Below are positions 53,327 to 63,615 of a stretch of 64,000 nucleotides of DNA, piece by piece. This DNA comes from Hyposmocoma kahamanoa (taxonomy: Eukaryota > Arthropoda > Insecta > Lepidoptera > Cosmopterigidae): NCBI RefSeq assembly GCF_003589595.1, contig NW_020653993.1, positions 5,074,222 through 5,138,221 of the forward strand, given 5' to 3'. Positions within the stretch are counted from its first letter, which is position 1. Each line of letters begins with the position of its first letter. The notes below the pieces were generated by a model, which saw nothing but the letters and a program-made list of their open reading frames with translations, had not been told where the DNA came from and did not search any database. A program made the translations under genes and the position numbers.

Positions 53327-53712
53327 TTTATGATACTAAGTTACTAAGTGGTCATTAGTGGTAAGCGACTTGTCTGTTCATATCAGTTGCAGTGCCACTT
53401 AGAGCTATATATAAATCACAAAGATCTATGGGGCACTGCTACTGCACCCTTCACCCTGAGGCATAATTTGAAACTCATAGTCTCGTACTAGCGAAAACCC
53501 TGTGTCGTGGGAGCCATGGACACACACTGTTTATCAGTCACAAATTACATCCAAACTCACGAGAGAAATAAATGTAGGCCATACAAATATTTCTCCCGGC
53601 CCGGGAATCGAACTTGAGACTTCTGCTTGGCAGACCAGCATGGTAACCGTTTGGCCACAGAAGCATACTTACATTACTGCTTGGCGGCAGAAATAGGTAA
53701 AGTGACAGTACA
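53327..53712 (-). repeat. Rep-A copy 17, split by a SINE-1 insertion
   Basis: The left piece 53327-53471 (TATGATACTAAG to CACCCTGAGGCATAATTTG) and the right piece 53665-53712 (CATTACTGCTTGGCGGCAGA) are one Rep-A copy. The Rep-A sequence normally between them is missing and SINE-1 occupies its place. Confidence 0.8.
53472..53664 (-). repeat. SINE-1 copy nested in Rep-A
   Basis: Minus-strand head TTCTGTGGCCAAACGGTTAC, B box TTCGATTCCCGGGCCGGGAG, body CTCTCGTGAGTTTGGATG, CCATGGCTCCCACGAC; the tail is shortened to GAGACTATGAG. It inserted after Rep-A copy 17 was in place. Confidence 0.85.
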
Positions 53713-55266
53713 ACTTACCATCAGTCTTATATTAACTGCGTGAACAACATTTACGTGTTTCAGGATACAAGTAATGCCATCTATTGGTGGCACTCAGTAC
53801 TAAATGTTTAATGGCGCTACACCACCAGTTTTTATATTGTGATAGAGTGTTTCTTTATTTGAGAAATAGCAGAGAGGTGTTATTCTAAGCATTGCAGAAA
53901 TGTTTGTTGGCATAAAATATGGTAATTAGATTTATTTCTTTATTACCCGTACATGACATGCATTGCAATGACACTGAAAGAAAAAAAACTGCTTGTCTTC
54001 GACTCGCTTTTTTAGACTGTAGACACATTTGTTAAAATAAACGAAAGTCACGTAGTAGTGGAGGAGTGCATCTATAAAAGAGCCGCCTTTTTTACCGTAG
54101 GCACTGCTGAAACAATTCGCCCACCTTATATTTTATAAAATGACTGACAAATGCTCACAGATAAACAACAATGAACAAACATAAATTTTTTTATATTGAT
54201 ACATGGTAGAAAAGTAACAGAATAATAGCAAACATAATGATACTAGAGGTAGATTGAATGAATGAAGTTTGAAAGGGCGGGCGCTCTAAATGCTGGCAGC
54301 GTCAACCGTTTGTGTGGTTGTACCCATGGATGTTGAACCTTTCGTCGATATAAATTCTCGGAATTACACCCGCCGCACAGTGGGCCCAAATTGATAATTC
54401 TTGGACATAGAAATAACTTGTGGAGTATCGAGCTATTTTTTTTATGTGATAGATAATAACATTTCTAATAACTTTTATTCTTCTATAATTTCTTGAAAAG
54501 TTGGTAGTTTTGGAGAAAATAAAAATATATATTAAAATGATTTTTATCTCAAAATATACGAAAATGTAATGCACGCGGGTTACTTAAAGTGTAGTTCCAA
54601 TCATTTTCTATGCAGAAAAAAATAATCTGTCTGCATACGGCTTTGTAAGTAAAGGTGCGGCAAAATTGTTAACTTTTTTATAATATTAATGTTTTGACTC
54701 TAGCATTACTTATTAATAGAGTAACCTACTTTTGAAATAGTCTCGAAAGTCTCGTTTTTTCGAGATTTTCTCAACCGCACCAAATCTCGATTGTTTTTCC
54801 CAAGACAAGGAAATCCAGCGGGATAAAAATCACTAGTAATAGCTGCGAAGGACAGGAATAAACAGTCGGAGCTGAGGTTTGTATCTTATTTCTTAATTTA
54901 CACTCGTTTTCGTTGTTGTTTATAAAAAAAAATTAATATTCTCTTTAATTTGCAAACTGCTGCGGCGTTCTTTATAATTACGGGGGACCTTCACAGTATA
55001 AATACATACAAAGTGGATTAAGGCGTTAGCAGCCTCAGCAGATTGACTGCATGTTTGCAATTAATGTGTGAAGCCGTAATCACTTCAGTAGAACTCTGTT
55101 TTCACTGTATGCAATTAATGCGTGAAATTGTTACCAACTTCATGCAGTCGAGGCGTCGGGTAACGACTTGACGCATTAACTGCTCGCATGCGGAACCGCG
55201 ACGAGATTGACTGTATGCATTCCGTCTATCAGGAGTCGGAAGCGCGAATATTCCAGAAATAATAGT
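53713..55266. other. Unassigned stretch with short repeated motifs
   Basis: A GCCATCTATTGGTGGC phrase lies at 53774. At 55020-55230 the phrases GACTGCATG, TGCAATTAATG-GTGAA and their complements recur four times. A TCTCG-T6-CGAGA hairpin lies near 54750. No gene found. Confidence 0.4.
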
Positions 55267-55722
55267 CTTTTTTTATGATACCAAGTAACGTGACAGACAA
55301 ATCGTGCGCCTGGTGTTAAGCGACACGCCTGACCATATCAGTTGCAGTACCATATAGCTTTGAATCGCAAAGATCACATCTGCCACTACATCTGCCATTC
55401 TGAGACAAGAGTTGAAAAGTCTCATGTGCCTGTAATTTCACCACCAGGCTTAGTGTCAAATAACATTGGAAGAGCAGAGGCGCGCAGCGGTCGGAGAAGC
55501 TAGCACAGTGCCTCTTTGAACTGGTCGCTACAAGTCTCGCGCGAGTTCGCTGTTTCTTTATAAGATAAGATTCAAAATGATAAATAATACTTCACTCCAA
55601 AAATGATCCTCCGACCACTGCTCTTTAACGCAGTAATGCTCCCATTACTCCTTGGCAGTAGAAATAGGTGGGCGGCAGTACTTCCCTGGACGAACTCTTT
55701 CACAAGGAACTCTACTGCCACT
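55267..55722 (-). repeat. Rep-A copy 18, split by a MITE
   Basis: Left piece 55267 to about 55460 (TTATGATACCAAGTAACG to GTAATTTCACCACCAG), right piece from about 55628 (AACGCAGTAATGCTCCCATT) to TTTCACAAGGAACTCTAC. The segment between holds the element at 55485-55620. Confidence 0.8.
55485..55620. mobile_element. hAT-like MITE, 136 bp
   Basis: Inverted termini CAGCGGTCGGAG and, on the complement, CAGTGGTCGGAG. The CAG(T/C)GGTCGG start is common in hAT elements. The interior is non-coding. No clear 8-bp duplication is left, but AGAGCAG / CTGCTCT flanks extend the inversion. Confidence 0.6.
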
Positions 55723-55731
55723 TAATCTTGC

Positions 55732-55800
55732 ACAGGTTATAGTGCCCTTTCCGTGTACCCAAGAGGTTGATTGGGGTGATCACTAAAAACGAAACTTGTA
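55732..55800 (-). repeat. End fragment of the GC-rich repeat at 52.5 kb
   Basis: GCACAGGTTATAGTGCCCTT and ACCCAAGAGGTTGATTGG align with 53117-53190 in the same orientation. It sits directly at the 5' end of Rep-A copy 18. Confidence 0.65.
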
Positions 55801-56592
55801 AAAATATATTTTCCATCGTAAAGCCTGATTTCAATTCATATGTGATTTGCTCTTTAATCGCTTGCTTTAGCGGTAAAAGAAATCGTGATAAAACTTGCGA
55901 GACGCTTGAAGTCTCTAACCAGCATTGGGTTAACTTGGGAACTATAAACTTAACAGCAAACTTAAATAAATAACTTTTATTATTATTGATGTCCCTCCAT
56001 ATTGCTGGAACGCTTAAAAAAGACACTGACACGCGACGTCTATTACACCATAACATCCAGTAGTAATCCAGAGTACCGAGTATATATATACTTTGGACGG
56101 AGAAACTTACCAAGCCCGAAAAGTCTCTGGAAGCAGAGATCGCTCATCCCGCCATCGGAGCACCTCCCACCTGATCGAATAACGCAAAAAAAAATTATCG
56201 ATTAGAATAATAATAATAATAAATTAGTGGAATATTCTCACGAAAAATGCATGAATGTCATATTAGTAAAAACATCATGATATTCAACAAGTAAAATGTC
56301 GAAGGTAAATAACTGTTCATCCACTTTGTAAATTAGGTCAATTCGTCGATATAAGTGAGACAACATTATGAGCTAGCCTATTCGTGATCGTAGACCATAA
56401 AAAAATATAAACTTACTTTACCGATTAATCTAGTTATACCGTACATCCGGATACAGAGCATTATAATTAAGTGTGCCGGAAGTCCCGCCATATTGAATCG
56501 GTACTTTTACACATAGTACATATGTGTACCTGAATCCGGTTATTTATTTTTTTAATCAATATTATATTGTTTAGGGTAGGTAAATTACACTT
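55801..56592. other. Unassigned AT-rich DNA
   Basis: Open frames 55767-55973 (plus) and 55712-56113 (minus) overlap. Neither has a recognisable domain, and part of the minus one reads through the repeat end above. Confidence 0.35.
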
Positions 56593-56730
56593 ATCATACA
56601 TAAGTAACTGGCCAAATACGTCATGCTCCTGATGGTAAGCGACACGCTTGTACATAGCAGTTGCAGTGCCACTCAGTGCTTTAAATCGGAAAGATCGGAG
56701 GGACACTGCCACTGCGCTCATCATCCTGAT
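56593..56730 (-). repeat. Rep-A copy 19 (3' half)
   Basis: CATGCTCCTGATGGTAAGCG, CAGTTGCAGTGCCACTCAGT, CACTGCCACTGCGCTCATCA; the 5' half is missing. Confidence 0.8.
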
Positions 56731-57240
56731 CAAAACTTTTTCTACGAGTGAAGTAAAATAATGAAACATGAATGAACAGCCAGCACTTAAAGATTATTTG
56801 ATAATAATTCACGGCAAGAAACACAAACAAAAACCAAACAAACGCTACATAACAAAACACCAGAGAGATGGAATAAAGATGTCCGTGATTGGCCAAGTAC
56901 CGTTTATATTTTAGGAGGCAGTAGAGCGTTTGAGTAGCATCATTTTAATGTTTTATATTATTTTTAAATAGTTATTTTTTTGCCAAATAGTTACGTCTTT
57001 GTACCTGTTATGTAAGATTTTGAGATACCTATTATTTAATAAAATAATTTGAAATTTAATAATTCGACAAACATAGTTTACGTTTACGTTATTCTATTCA
57101 GGGATACGGGGCCTCGTTTAAGGAGACTCTTTTAATTAGCAAAAATACGACGTTCGTATTTTGAAACTTATTACAGTTCTGTATAACGAAACTTTTCGGT
57201 TCGCTAGTGAGTACCATAAACCATAAGTATTTTGGTTCAG
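56731..57240. other. Unassigned AT-rich DNA
   Basis: Nothing recognised. Confidence 0.4.
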
Positions 57241-57389
57241 GGGCCTTACCATTAACTCTTATTACAGTAAGGTATAGGTTCGTAACGACAAAAAAGCGGG
57301 ATGGTGATATACATTTCATATAGCGCTATCTCACAACGATTCATTTTAGGTCCTAAACTGAATCACAATAAGAGTTCATGGTAAGGCCC
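57241..57389. mobile_element. MITE with 23-bp inverted ends
   Basis: GGGCCTTACCATTAACTCTT at the left and the complement GGGCCTTACCATGAACTCTT at the right differ at one base in 23. The 149-bp element is non-coding. No target duplication is evident, so the superfamily is open. Confidence 0.75.
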
Positions 57390-58274
57390 AAGAACTAAAA
57401 AAAGCGCTTTTGTGATATGGTTTATGAAGTTTTAATTGACAGATTAAGTGGAATTATACGTAAAGGAAGTGGAAAAAAACTTCAAAAAAGCTCCAAACAT
57501 TAAAAGGACACTTTTTATAAAATAACAACATATTATCGTGCAATTTGTAAATATCATTTGTTATCAATTCTCACAATGTTTTCCTTTAGTCTAAAGAAAA
57601 ATAAAATATTTACGATCATTGCTTCTTTGTTTACAGTTTTTCTTATTCTAATAAAAACGAAGATAGAGCCTTTTCATTTCACTAATTAATACTTGGTTAA
57701 TTGATATTAATTATTAAATGATAAGAGCTTTCCATAAAACTCAAAGTCATCTACCTAGATTTAGGAAACGAAACAAAATAATAAAGATTAAAAACGTTAC
57801 ACAATTTTGAACTCTACTGGAATACAGACAAGATAAACTTGTATATATTTTGTCTCGCAAACGAAATTCTTTCACACTCGCGTCCGGTCAAAATATTCCG
57901 CACACGGATTCTATTTGCCAAAACGTCCGCTGCAATATACGATTGTTATAACGGACTATGTTATCTTGGTGTGGTCATTTTGTTTGTGTGTTTTTATTAG
58001 GCTTTTTAAGTTATAACACCCTGGTCGAAAACAGTGATGCTTACTTAACGCTTATGCGTATAACTCAAACTCCAATAATCTTTATTTCATAAGCAAGCAA
58101 ATTACACTTAAAAACGTCATGTTGATTAAAAAATTCTGGTGCTCATTAGTAAGGCAGATATTCCCATTACGACAGAATATTTACGTGCACGCTACAGATT
58201 AGCACCAAAACTTTAAAATTTAATTTAATTCCCACTGGTCCCTTTGCAATGGCGGTAAAAACTTATAATAAAAT
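57390..58274. other. Unassigned AT-rich DNA
   Basis: Nothing recognised. Confidence 0.4.
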
Positions 58275-58557
58275 CATTGACTTACAATTATATGGACGTC
58301 GGGTCCGCGCTAAAAAGTGTACGAACTTATAGGGCGTTAAAATCGTATACAGAGCGTCATTCACGCTCTAGTCTTCGTTTGTTCGACTGACAGCGAAGCA
58401 AGCAAAATTAGACAGTACTGCGATGACATTACAATTTAAATTCAACGTTTTAGATTTTTCATATTCCTTTACATGTCACTCCGTTTAAATAGGTTGAGGT
58501 TTTTTTCGTGGTTTTTGTATTAGACCCGTCAGTCGTCCATTTATTTGTAAGTCAATG
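58275..58557. mobile_element. MITE with CATTGACTTAC ends (copy 2)
   Basis: Same family as 36862-37089 in opposite orientation: CATTGACTTACAATTATATG, GGACGTCGGGTCCGCGC at the left, and GTCGTCCATTTATTTGTAAG, TCAATG at the right. Flanking AATAAAAT / AATAAAAA is an 8-bp duplication with one mismatch. It holds about 55 bp more interior than copy 1 (near TTAAATTCAACG). Confidence 0.85.
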
Positions 58558-58934
58558 AATAAAAACCATAAATATATAAAGACCGATTTTTTATTATTAA
58601 GAGGCTTCTATTCATTGCAAGTTTTTAAAATAAAATGGTTTGATATAATAAACAAACATTATTGATTTGATATATTAATAAACAAAGGACAACTATATTT
58701 TTTATTAAGGAATAAATGAAATAAAAATATGAATACCTAAAATGTAATTAATAATCAATATGACAGTTGGTAATGCCAGGTATAGTTTGTCTGAGCTCGC
58801 ACCTCCTTACCTTTCCCGTCCTAATCCGTGCTACGCCAAAGCCATTAAACCGCCAGTGAAAATTAAAAAATAAGGGTGTGACGTTATATTCGAACTGAAA
58901 AATCCGCATTCGCGACATCGCATTATTTTATTAA

Positions 58935-59149
58935 ATTAAATATCCCGCTTTCCGCCCGGCATTGAGCCGCGTTCGCAATATATTACATGGTGGCGTTATT
59001 GGTAATCGGCCGCAAGTGAAGTGTGTGAAAGAAGACGAGCTCTACGACGTTTCGGACATAAAGGTTGGTGGTAGCACGGCTTCCATTCCTTTTACTTGCG
59101 AGCTCATCTATCCCGCAGCTCCTCACGAGCTATTGAAGGTCCTTTGATT
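58935..59149 (+). other. Unidentified open frame, coding-like composition
   Basis: A 70-codon open frame without an ATG reads HGGVIGNRPQVKCVKEDELY, DVSDIKVGGSTASIPFTCEL, IYPAAPHELLKVL. Codon and GC composition differ from the AT-rich flanks and look coding-like. No clear splice acceptor, signal or family was recognised. It could be an exon, a retroelement piece or chance. Confidence 0.35.
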
Positions 59150-59574
59150 TTTTTTTATTATAGCGTCACCCATAGTGTAAAGTGAATTAATCTCAGTTTC
59201 ATTTCATTTCAATGTGTAATTTTAGTTTGATTTTGTTTACTGAATTTTATATCAGATTTTTTGTTTAGAACAATTAAATAATTTGAACGTTTATTACATT
59301 GCGGTACCCTACCAGAATTCGTACCTAGGCACTGAATTAATGTACACCATATCAACCACATAATTGCAATAAATAAATGAATTATGCATTTGTGAGATTT
59401 CCCTGAGAGAATAAGCAAGAAACTCTTGGAGTTGATCTTTGTCAATAGAACGTGCATATTTATCATTTACAGTATTTATGACAAACATTATAGATCCAGA
59501 CTATATGCAAGAGCTAAACGGGTAACTATTACGGATGTTTGTCGCTCAAGTACGCAGTTCGGCTGTATATCTAT
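59150..59574. other. Unassigned AT-rich DNA
   Basis: Nothing recognised. Confidence 0.4.
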
Positions 59575-59705
59575 AGTTGTAAAGCTTGTAAATGGAAAAT
59601 TTTGAATATCAATAGGAATCTTATTATAGAAGCGTATACATTGCCCCTTAAATCAATTTGTCACTTTGTAAGGACGACTATCAAGAACAGCTAGCTTATT
59701 TTTAT
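59575..59705 (+). repeat. LINE 3'-UTR-like repeat (copy 3, longest)
   Basis: TTGTAAATGGAAAATTTTGA, GGAATCTTATTATAGAAGCG, TATACATTGCCCCTTAAATC and AGGACGACTATCAAGAACAG. Confidence 0.55.
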
Positions 59706-59793
59706 TCCTCGTATCTTATGTCTATCACTACTTTTTATTAAAACAAAATACTATTATTCTTCACATAAATTACATTTTCATAAACTGCCCATC

Positions 59794-60012
59794 CTAACCT
59801 ACGGTATAGCATAGCGTACAGTATCGATTTATCTCCTGAAAGTTTTCCTCTAAGCACGAGTTGCAGTGGTTTGTATGGAAGTCCTTGATAACATGATGAA
59901 ATGGAGCTATATCAACCCGACTCAAAACCATAGTTTGCGGATCTCCTTCACAGAGATGTTTCACTTGCTTCTTTGCCCATTGTGCCCGATCAGCTGCACA
60001 CGCAAATACCTG
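59794..60012 (-). other. Candidate exon of an unidentified gene
   Basis: The minus strand is open for 72 codons after an in-frame TAG that lies in a good splice acceptor (TCTTTTAGCAG, then GTATTTGCG). It reads VFACAADRAQWAKKQVKHLC, EGDPQTMVLSRVDIAPFHHV, IKDFHTNHCNSCLEENFQEI, NRYCTLCYTVG. A possible donor (ACC-GTAGGT) lies two codons before the stop. The mix of residues and near-regular codons is protein-like and it is not a transposon domain I know. I cannot name it. It may be an exon of a host gene spanning this repeat-rich interval, an exon relic, or a retroelement part. Confidence 0.4.
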
Positions 60013-60169
60013 CTAAAAGACAACGGATAGAGAACATACTTTATTTTGAGTCACATATTTTGAGCTCTAGGAAGAACAGACGAAGTGTTACAAGAATTTT
60101 GAGATATAACAAACTTACCTTTGTTTACCACCTTTATCTCATCTTTAGCGGCAGTAGAGCTAATTGAAG

Positions 60170-60470
60170 CTGCAATAGAGCTCCTTGTGAAAGGGTTCAT
60201 CTTACCTATACTGCCATCTTAGCTATTTCTGCCGCTAAGCAATAAAGTGAGCATTAGTGAGTTCCGGTTTTGAAGAATAAGGGTGTTTGTGAAATTACAG
60301 ACACATTGTATTTGTTAACTTCTGTCTCAGGGTGAAGGGCGCGGTGGCAGTGTACCTAAGATCTTTGCATTTTAAAGCTCTGAGTGGCGCTGTAACAATT
60401 ACGAACAGGCGTGTCGCTTTCCATCAGATGCACGACTTGTTTGTCCCGTCACCTAGGTATCATAAAAAAA
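60170..60470 (+). repeat. Rep-A copy 20 (full length)
   Basis: CTGCAATAGAGCTCCTTGTG to TAGGTATCATAAAAAAA, all blocks present with scattered substitutions. Confidence 0.85.
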
Positions 60471-60839
60471 TATATTTTAACAATCAGTGCTAAATTCAAT
60501 ACTTACGACGTTATGACGACAACGTGCAAATTCTGCTAACCGAACGATAGGGTAAGAGAAACATTCATTGTTATTCTTGTAAAGGTAATGTATTCGTATT
60601 CTCAAGATGTTACAACAGTCAAATTTGTATTTTCCGCCTTTTGAATTTGAATTATCGTAGCGACATCTCTTTAAAATCAAATAAACCAATTTGTTTGTCT
60701 GTTTTATCGACTGTGAGACTATATTGCTAAACTCTTTAGATTATGAGTTAAGGCTTCAAGTCCCAGTCTTTAAGTCTTCCCCGGTGTTTCCCCTGAACCT
60801 ACACATAATTTGTTTCATGTAGTTGGTAGTATCTAATGA
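60471..60839. other. Unassigned AT-rich DNA
   Basis: Nothing recognised. Confidence 0.4.
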
Positions 60840-61130
60840 CTTTGTGAAAGAGTTCCTCCAGGAAAGTGCCATTTTACCTATTTCTGCCGACAAGCAGTAA
60901 AGTCAACATTACTGTGTTCTGATTTTGAAGAGTGAGGGTGCTGGTGAAATTACAGGCACATGGGATCAGTATGGGACAGGCGTATGTCTCAGGGTGAAGG
61001 GCGCGGTGACAGTGTTCTAAAGTCTTTGCGATTTAAAGCTTTGAGTGTCACTGCAACTGTTACGGATAAGCGTGTCGCTTTCCACCAGATGCACGACTTG
61101 TTCGTCCCGTCATTTGATATCATAAACAAT
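60840..61130 (+). repeat. Rep-A copy 21 (near full length)
   Basis: CTTTGTGAAAGAGTTCCTCC to GATATCATAAACAATAAA, with an ATCAGTATGGGACAGG insertion-like variant in place of CTTGTCAACTT. Confidence 0.85.
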
Positions 61131-61310
61131 AAAGAATAAAAAGAAATAAAAATCGATACGATTTACATTTTCACTTTTTTAGTTACTTACAATTACTCTC
61201 TTACTTTTTCATAATGTAACTCCAAAATACGATCTTTTACCACGTACAAAATGTGATCAAGTTGTTTTCTGTAGAACTATTTTTGTCAGAAGTGATCGTT
61301 AACTGAAATT

Positions 61311-61661
61311 GTGTTTTTTTTTTACAAAACATTACCCACCAATTGTCAGAAATCTTTTAGCATACTTAACCTTGTCCTAAAGATTAAGACATTTAGTAGT
61401 GGCCGTAGCTGGATGATTTTTCGCCTAGAAAGCTTATCGCCGTTCAACAGCCATATTAATTGGACACAAGACAATATAAAGTCAATTACAATTACCATAA
61501 ACGCAACGCATATCTGCTGTAAGGGGTGTCTAAACTACCCTCAATATGATTACACTGGCCATTCAACGAAGTGTTACAACTGTACGCTCAAGTGCCATAA
61601 ATCGGACTACGCTATAACCCGTTGCCATATTGTTGAACAGTGCTTGTCAAACTGTTAAGTT
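61311..61661 (+). other. Cysteine-rich open frame, unidentified
   Basis: The frame of 116 codons including the stop ends in HICCKGCLNYPQYDY, TGHSTKCYNCTLKCHKSDYA and ITRCHIVEQCLSNC. That is ten cysteines in the last 49 residues, several as C-x-x-C or C-x-C-type pairs. The first third (FFFYKTLPTNC) is poly-T derived and unlikely to be real; CCAATTGTCAG at about 61347 is a possible splice acceptor. No signal peptide is visible. It could be the last exon of a small cysteine-rich protein or chance. Confidence 0.3.
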
Positions 61662-61779
61662 TTAATGCCCACTAGTAAGTTTCTTGTGTAATATAAGCTT
61701 GATTGATCCGCGAATCACATAGACATCCAACAAAATTGAGCCAGAGTGACTTGATAAAATAAAATAAATAAAATAATAT
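61662..61779. other. Short spacer
   Basis: Ends in an AAATAAAATAAAT run just before the LINE tail. Confidence 0.4.
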
Positions 61780-61906
61780 CGTCACTCCATCTGGCCAGAG
61801 GGCGTCCTACACTACATTTGCCGAGCCGTGGTCTCCACTCAAGAACTCGCTTCCTCCATCGGTTATCGGTTCTTCGACAGATATGGCCAGCCTACTGCCA
61901 CTTCAA
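61780..61906 (-). pseudogene. RTE-type LINE C-terminal fragment
   Basis: ATCGTCACTCCATCTGGCCA, GAGGGCGTCCTACACTACAT, TTGCCGAGCCGTGGTCTCCA and CCATCGGTTATCGGTTCTTC encode, on the minus strand, RRTDNRWR, LEWRPRLGK, RPLARWSDD of an RTE tail. It lacks the 3' end that the 39.6-kb copy has. Confidence 0.8.
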
Positions 61907-62164
61907 ATGTTTATTGCTTGCTTACTGCAAATTTACTAAGAAAACTTTAGAAATATATTTTAATGACTGCTTTATCATTATGGTATATTTTGACGAGCAA
62001 ACATGTAATTGGAAATCACTATATCAATAGAAATGTGCCACGCTTTCCCAGCCCTTATTTTTTTTATCTTACGAAACTCGCCTGTTGTATATTAGCTTAT
62101 TTTGTGATACTTACAAGATGTTTAGTGTTGTCATTGTAATGATTTAAAGTACAATAAAGAATAT
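61907..62164. other. Unassigned AT-rich DNA
   Basis: Nothing recognised. Confidence 0.4.
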
Positions 62165-62403
62165 TTCGTCTGTTTAAAGGTAAAACCACATAAGTGACAT
62201 TTGTACAAAAAGTCTTTATATAGCTATGGTAAGAAAATCACTATCGTTCTGCAGGTGAAACTCAATAACAAAAAAGCTATAAACTCAATAAGTGGTTTTA
62301 TCTGCAGAAAGATGGTGATTTTCTTACGACAGGTACATAATTTGAAGATTTTTTGTAGATTTGTGGAATGTCACTTATGTGGTTTTACCATTAAGCAGAC
62401 GAA
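62165..62403. mobile_element. Foldback MITE, almost entirely inverted repeat
   Basis: Ends TTCGTCTGTTTAAAGG and, on the complement, TTCGTCTGCTTAATGG continue into GTAAAACCACATAAGTGACA. The arms stay similar through GTAAGAAAATCAC and TTCTGCAG almost to the centre near 62280. About 110 of 120 bp per side can pair, so the element forms one long imperfect hairpin. No coding frame; no clear target duplication. Confidence 0.8.
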
Positions 62404-62430
62404 TTAATTCTTTCATTCATTAACACCTTT

Positions 62431-62650
62431 CTGATGATACCAAGTGACCGGACGGAAGTCGTACTACCATATATGTGATATGCAACACGCTTATCCACAG
62501 CAGTTGCAGTGCAACTAGTTCCATATGCCTGTAACTTCACCGACATCCTTACTTAATGCTGTAATGGTCACATTACTGCATGACGGCTGAAATTAGTTAC
62601 ATGACAGTACTTCCCTGAACGAGCTCTTTCAGAAGGAGCTCCTGCTACTA
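62431..62650 (-). repeat. Rep-A copy 22 (internally deleted)
   Basis: CTGATGATACCAAGTGACCG, CAGTTGCAGTGCAACTAG, CATATGCCTGTAACTTCACC and GAAGGAGCTCCTGCTACTA. Confidence 0.85.
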
Positions 62651-62699
62651 ATATATAAGTATGCCATCAGTCCACTTAAGTAAATTAAAAGGGGTGTCT

Positions 62700-62860
62700 A
62701 TCGGGAAAGTAGAGCGATCGGGAAAGTAGACCAAATGGGAAAGTAGACCAAACGGGAAAGTAGACGAAATAGGAAATAGACGAATAGGGAAAAACAAGTG
62801 GACCTATCGGGAAAGTAGGCGAATAGTGAAAGTGGACCGATCGGGAAAGTAGACCAAGTA
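62700..62860. repeat. Minisatellite, about 17-bp unit
   Basis: Around ten imperfect units of ATCGGGAAAGTAGACCAA, some shortened. The complementary strand has an open frame of YFP/TFP-rich repeats that simply mirrors the array. Confidence 0.9.
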
Positions 62861-63186
62861 GTACCGAAGGGGTCTAAATAATCTTGAGTTAATTTAAGAA
62901 CCACAGCCCCCAGAACCGGGCAGCAACAATCAGAGCATAAATCCCGGTAATTAATCTCACACGGCGATGACGCTCGTTGGACCTAGGCCAGTTTCCAATT
63001 CGTGATATTAAGGATTAGCTTACCTTGGTAGGCGTGGCTGTCTCGGATTTAGATATACTACTGATTTAGGAAGCATCAGACACTATTTTCGATTAAAATT
63101 TTGCGTGTAAATGTATGCAAATGCACTTGGGACATTCAGATAACTTAGATGTTTAGTAGTTGCACATTTTGTGATATTATCATTAT
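62861..63186. other. Unassigned stretch
   Basis: Nothing recognised. Confidence 0.4.
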
Positions 63187-63370
63187 TTTATGATACCAAG
63201 TCACGGGACGAATAGGTCGTGATTCATGGTAAGCGACACGCCTCTCCATAACAGTTGCAGTGCAGCTCAAAGGGCACTGCAGCTGCGCCCGTTACCTTGA
63301 GACATAACTTGACAAGTCACATATGCATGTAATTTCACAAGCATCCTTACCCTTCAAATCCGAAAGTCAC
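63187..63370 (-). repeat. Rep-A copy 23 (3' half plus)
   Basis: TTTATGATACCAAGTCACGG, CCATAACAGTTGCAGTGCAG, CTGCGCCCGTTACCTTGAGA and TCCTTACCCTTCAAATCCG. Confidence 0.85.
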
Positions 63371-63469
63371 ATGTTATTTTTAAGTTTATTAAACGTGACG
63401 ATGTTTGACCACCACTATATTCAATTATTATTGTGAAATTACTCCACTTGTTTGTTAGAATTATTAATA

Positions 63470-63615
63470 CAAAGATCGAACACTTAGAAAAAATTCCTTC
63501 GATCCGGCTGGATTCGAACCAACGTCTTCCAGCAAATCGTGTCAGATGCTATGCCAACTAAGCTACGTAAGGAATTTTTCTATGCGCTTGTTGCAGATCT
63601 TTATTTTTGGTTTTT
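63470..63615 (-). repeat. SINE-2 copy
   Basis: AAGATCGAACACTTAG, CTTCGATCCGGCTGGATTCG (B box on the complement), ATGCCAACTAAGCTACGTAA (A box) and CTATGCGCTTGTTGCAGATC. Confidence 0.75.

Noticed and set aside
62700..62860. CRISPR array
   Set aside because: Units are directly adjacent with no unique spacers, in a clearly eukaryotic context.
62698..62904. Minus-strand frame with YFP/WSTFPI repeats as a repeat protein
   Set aside because: It is a plain translation of a 17-bp minisatellite whose unit length varies; no start context or second exon.
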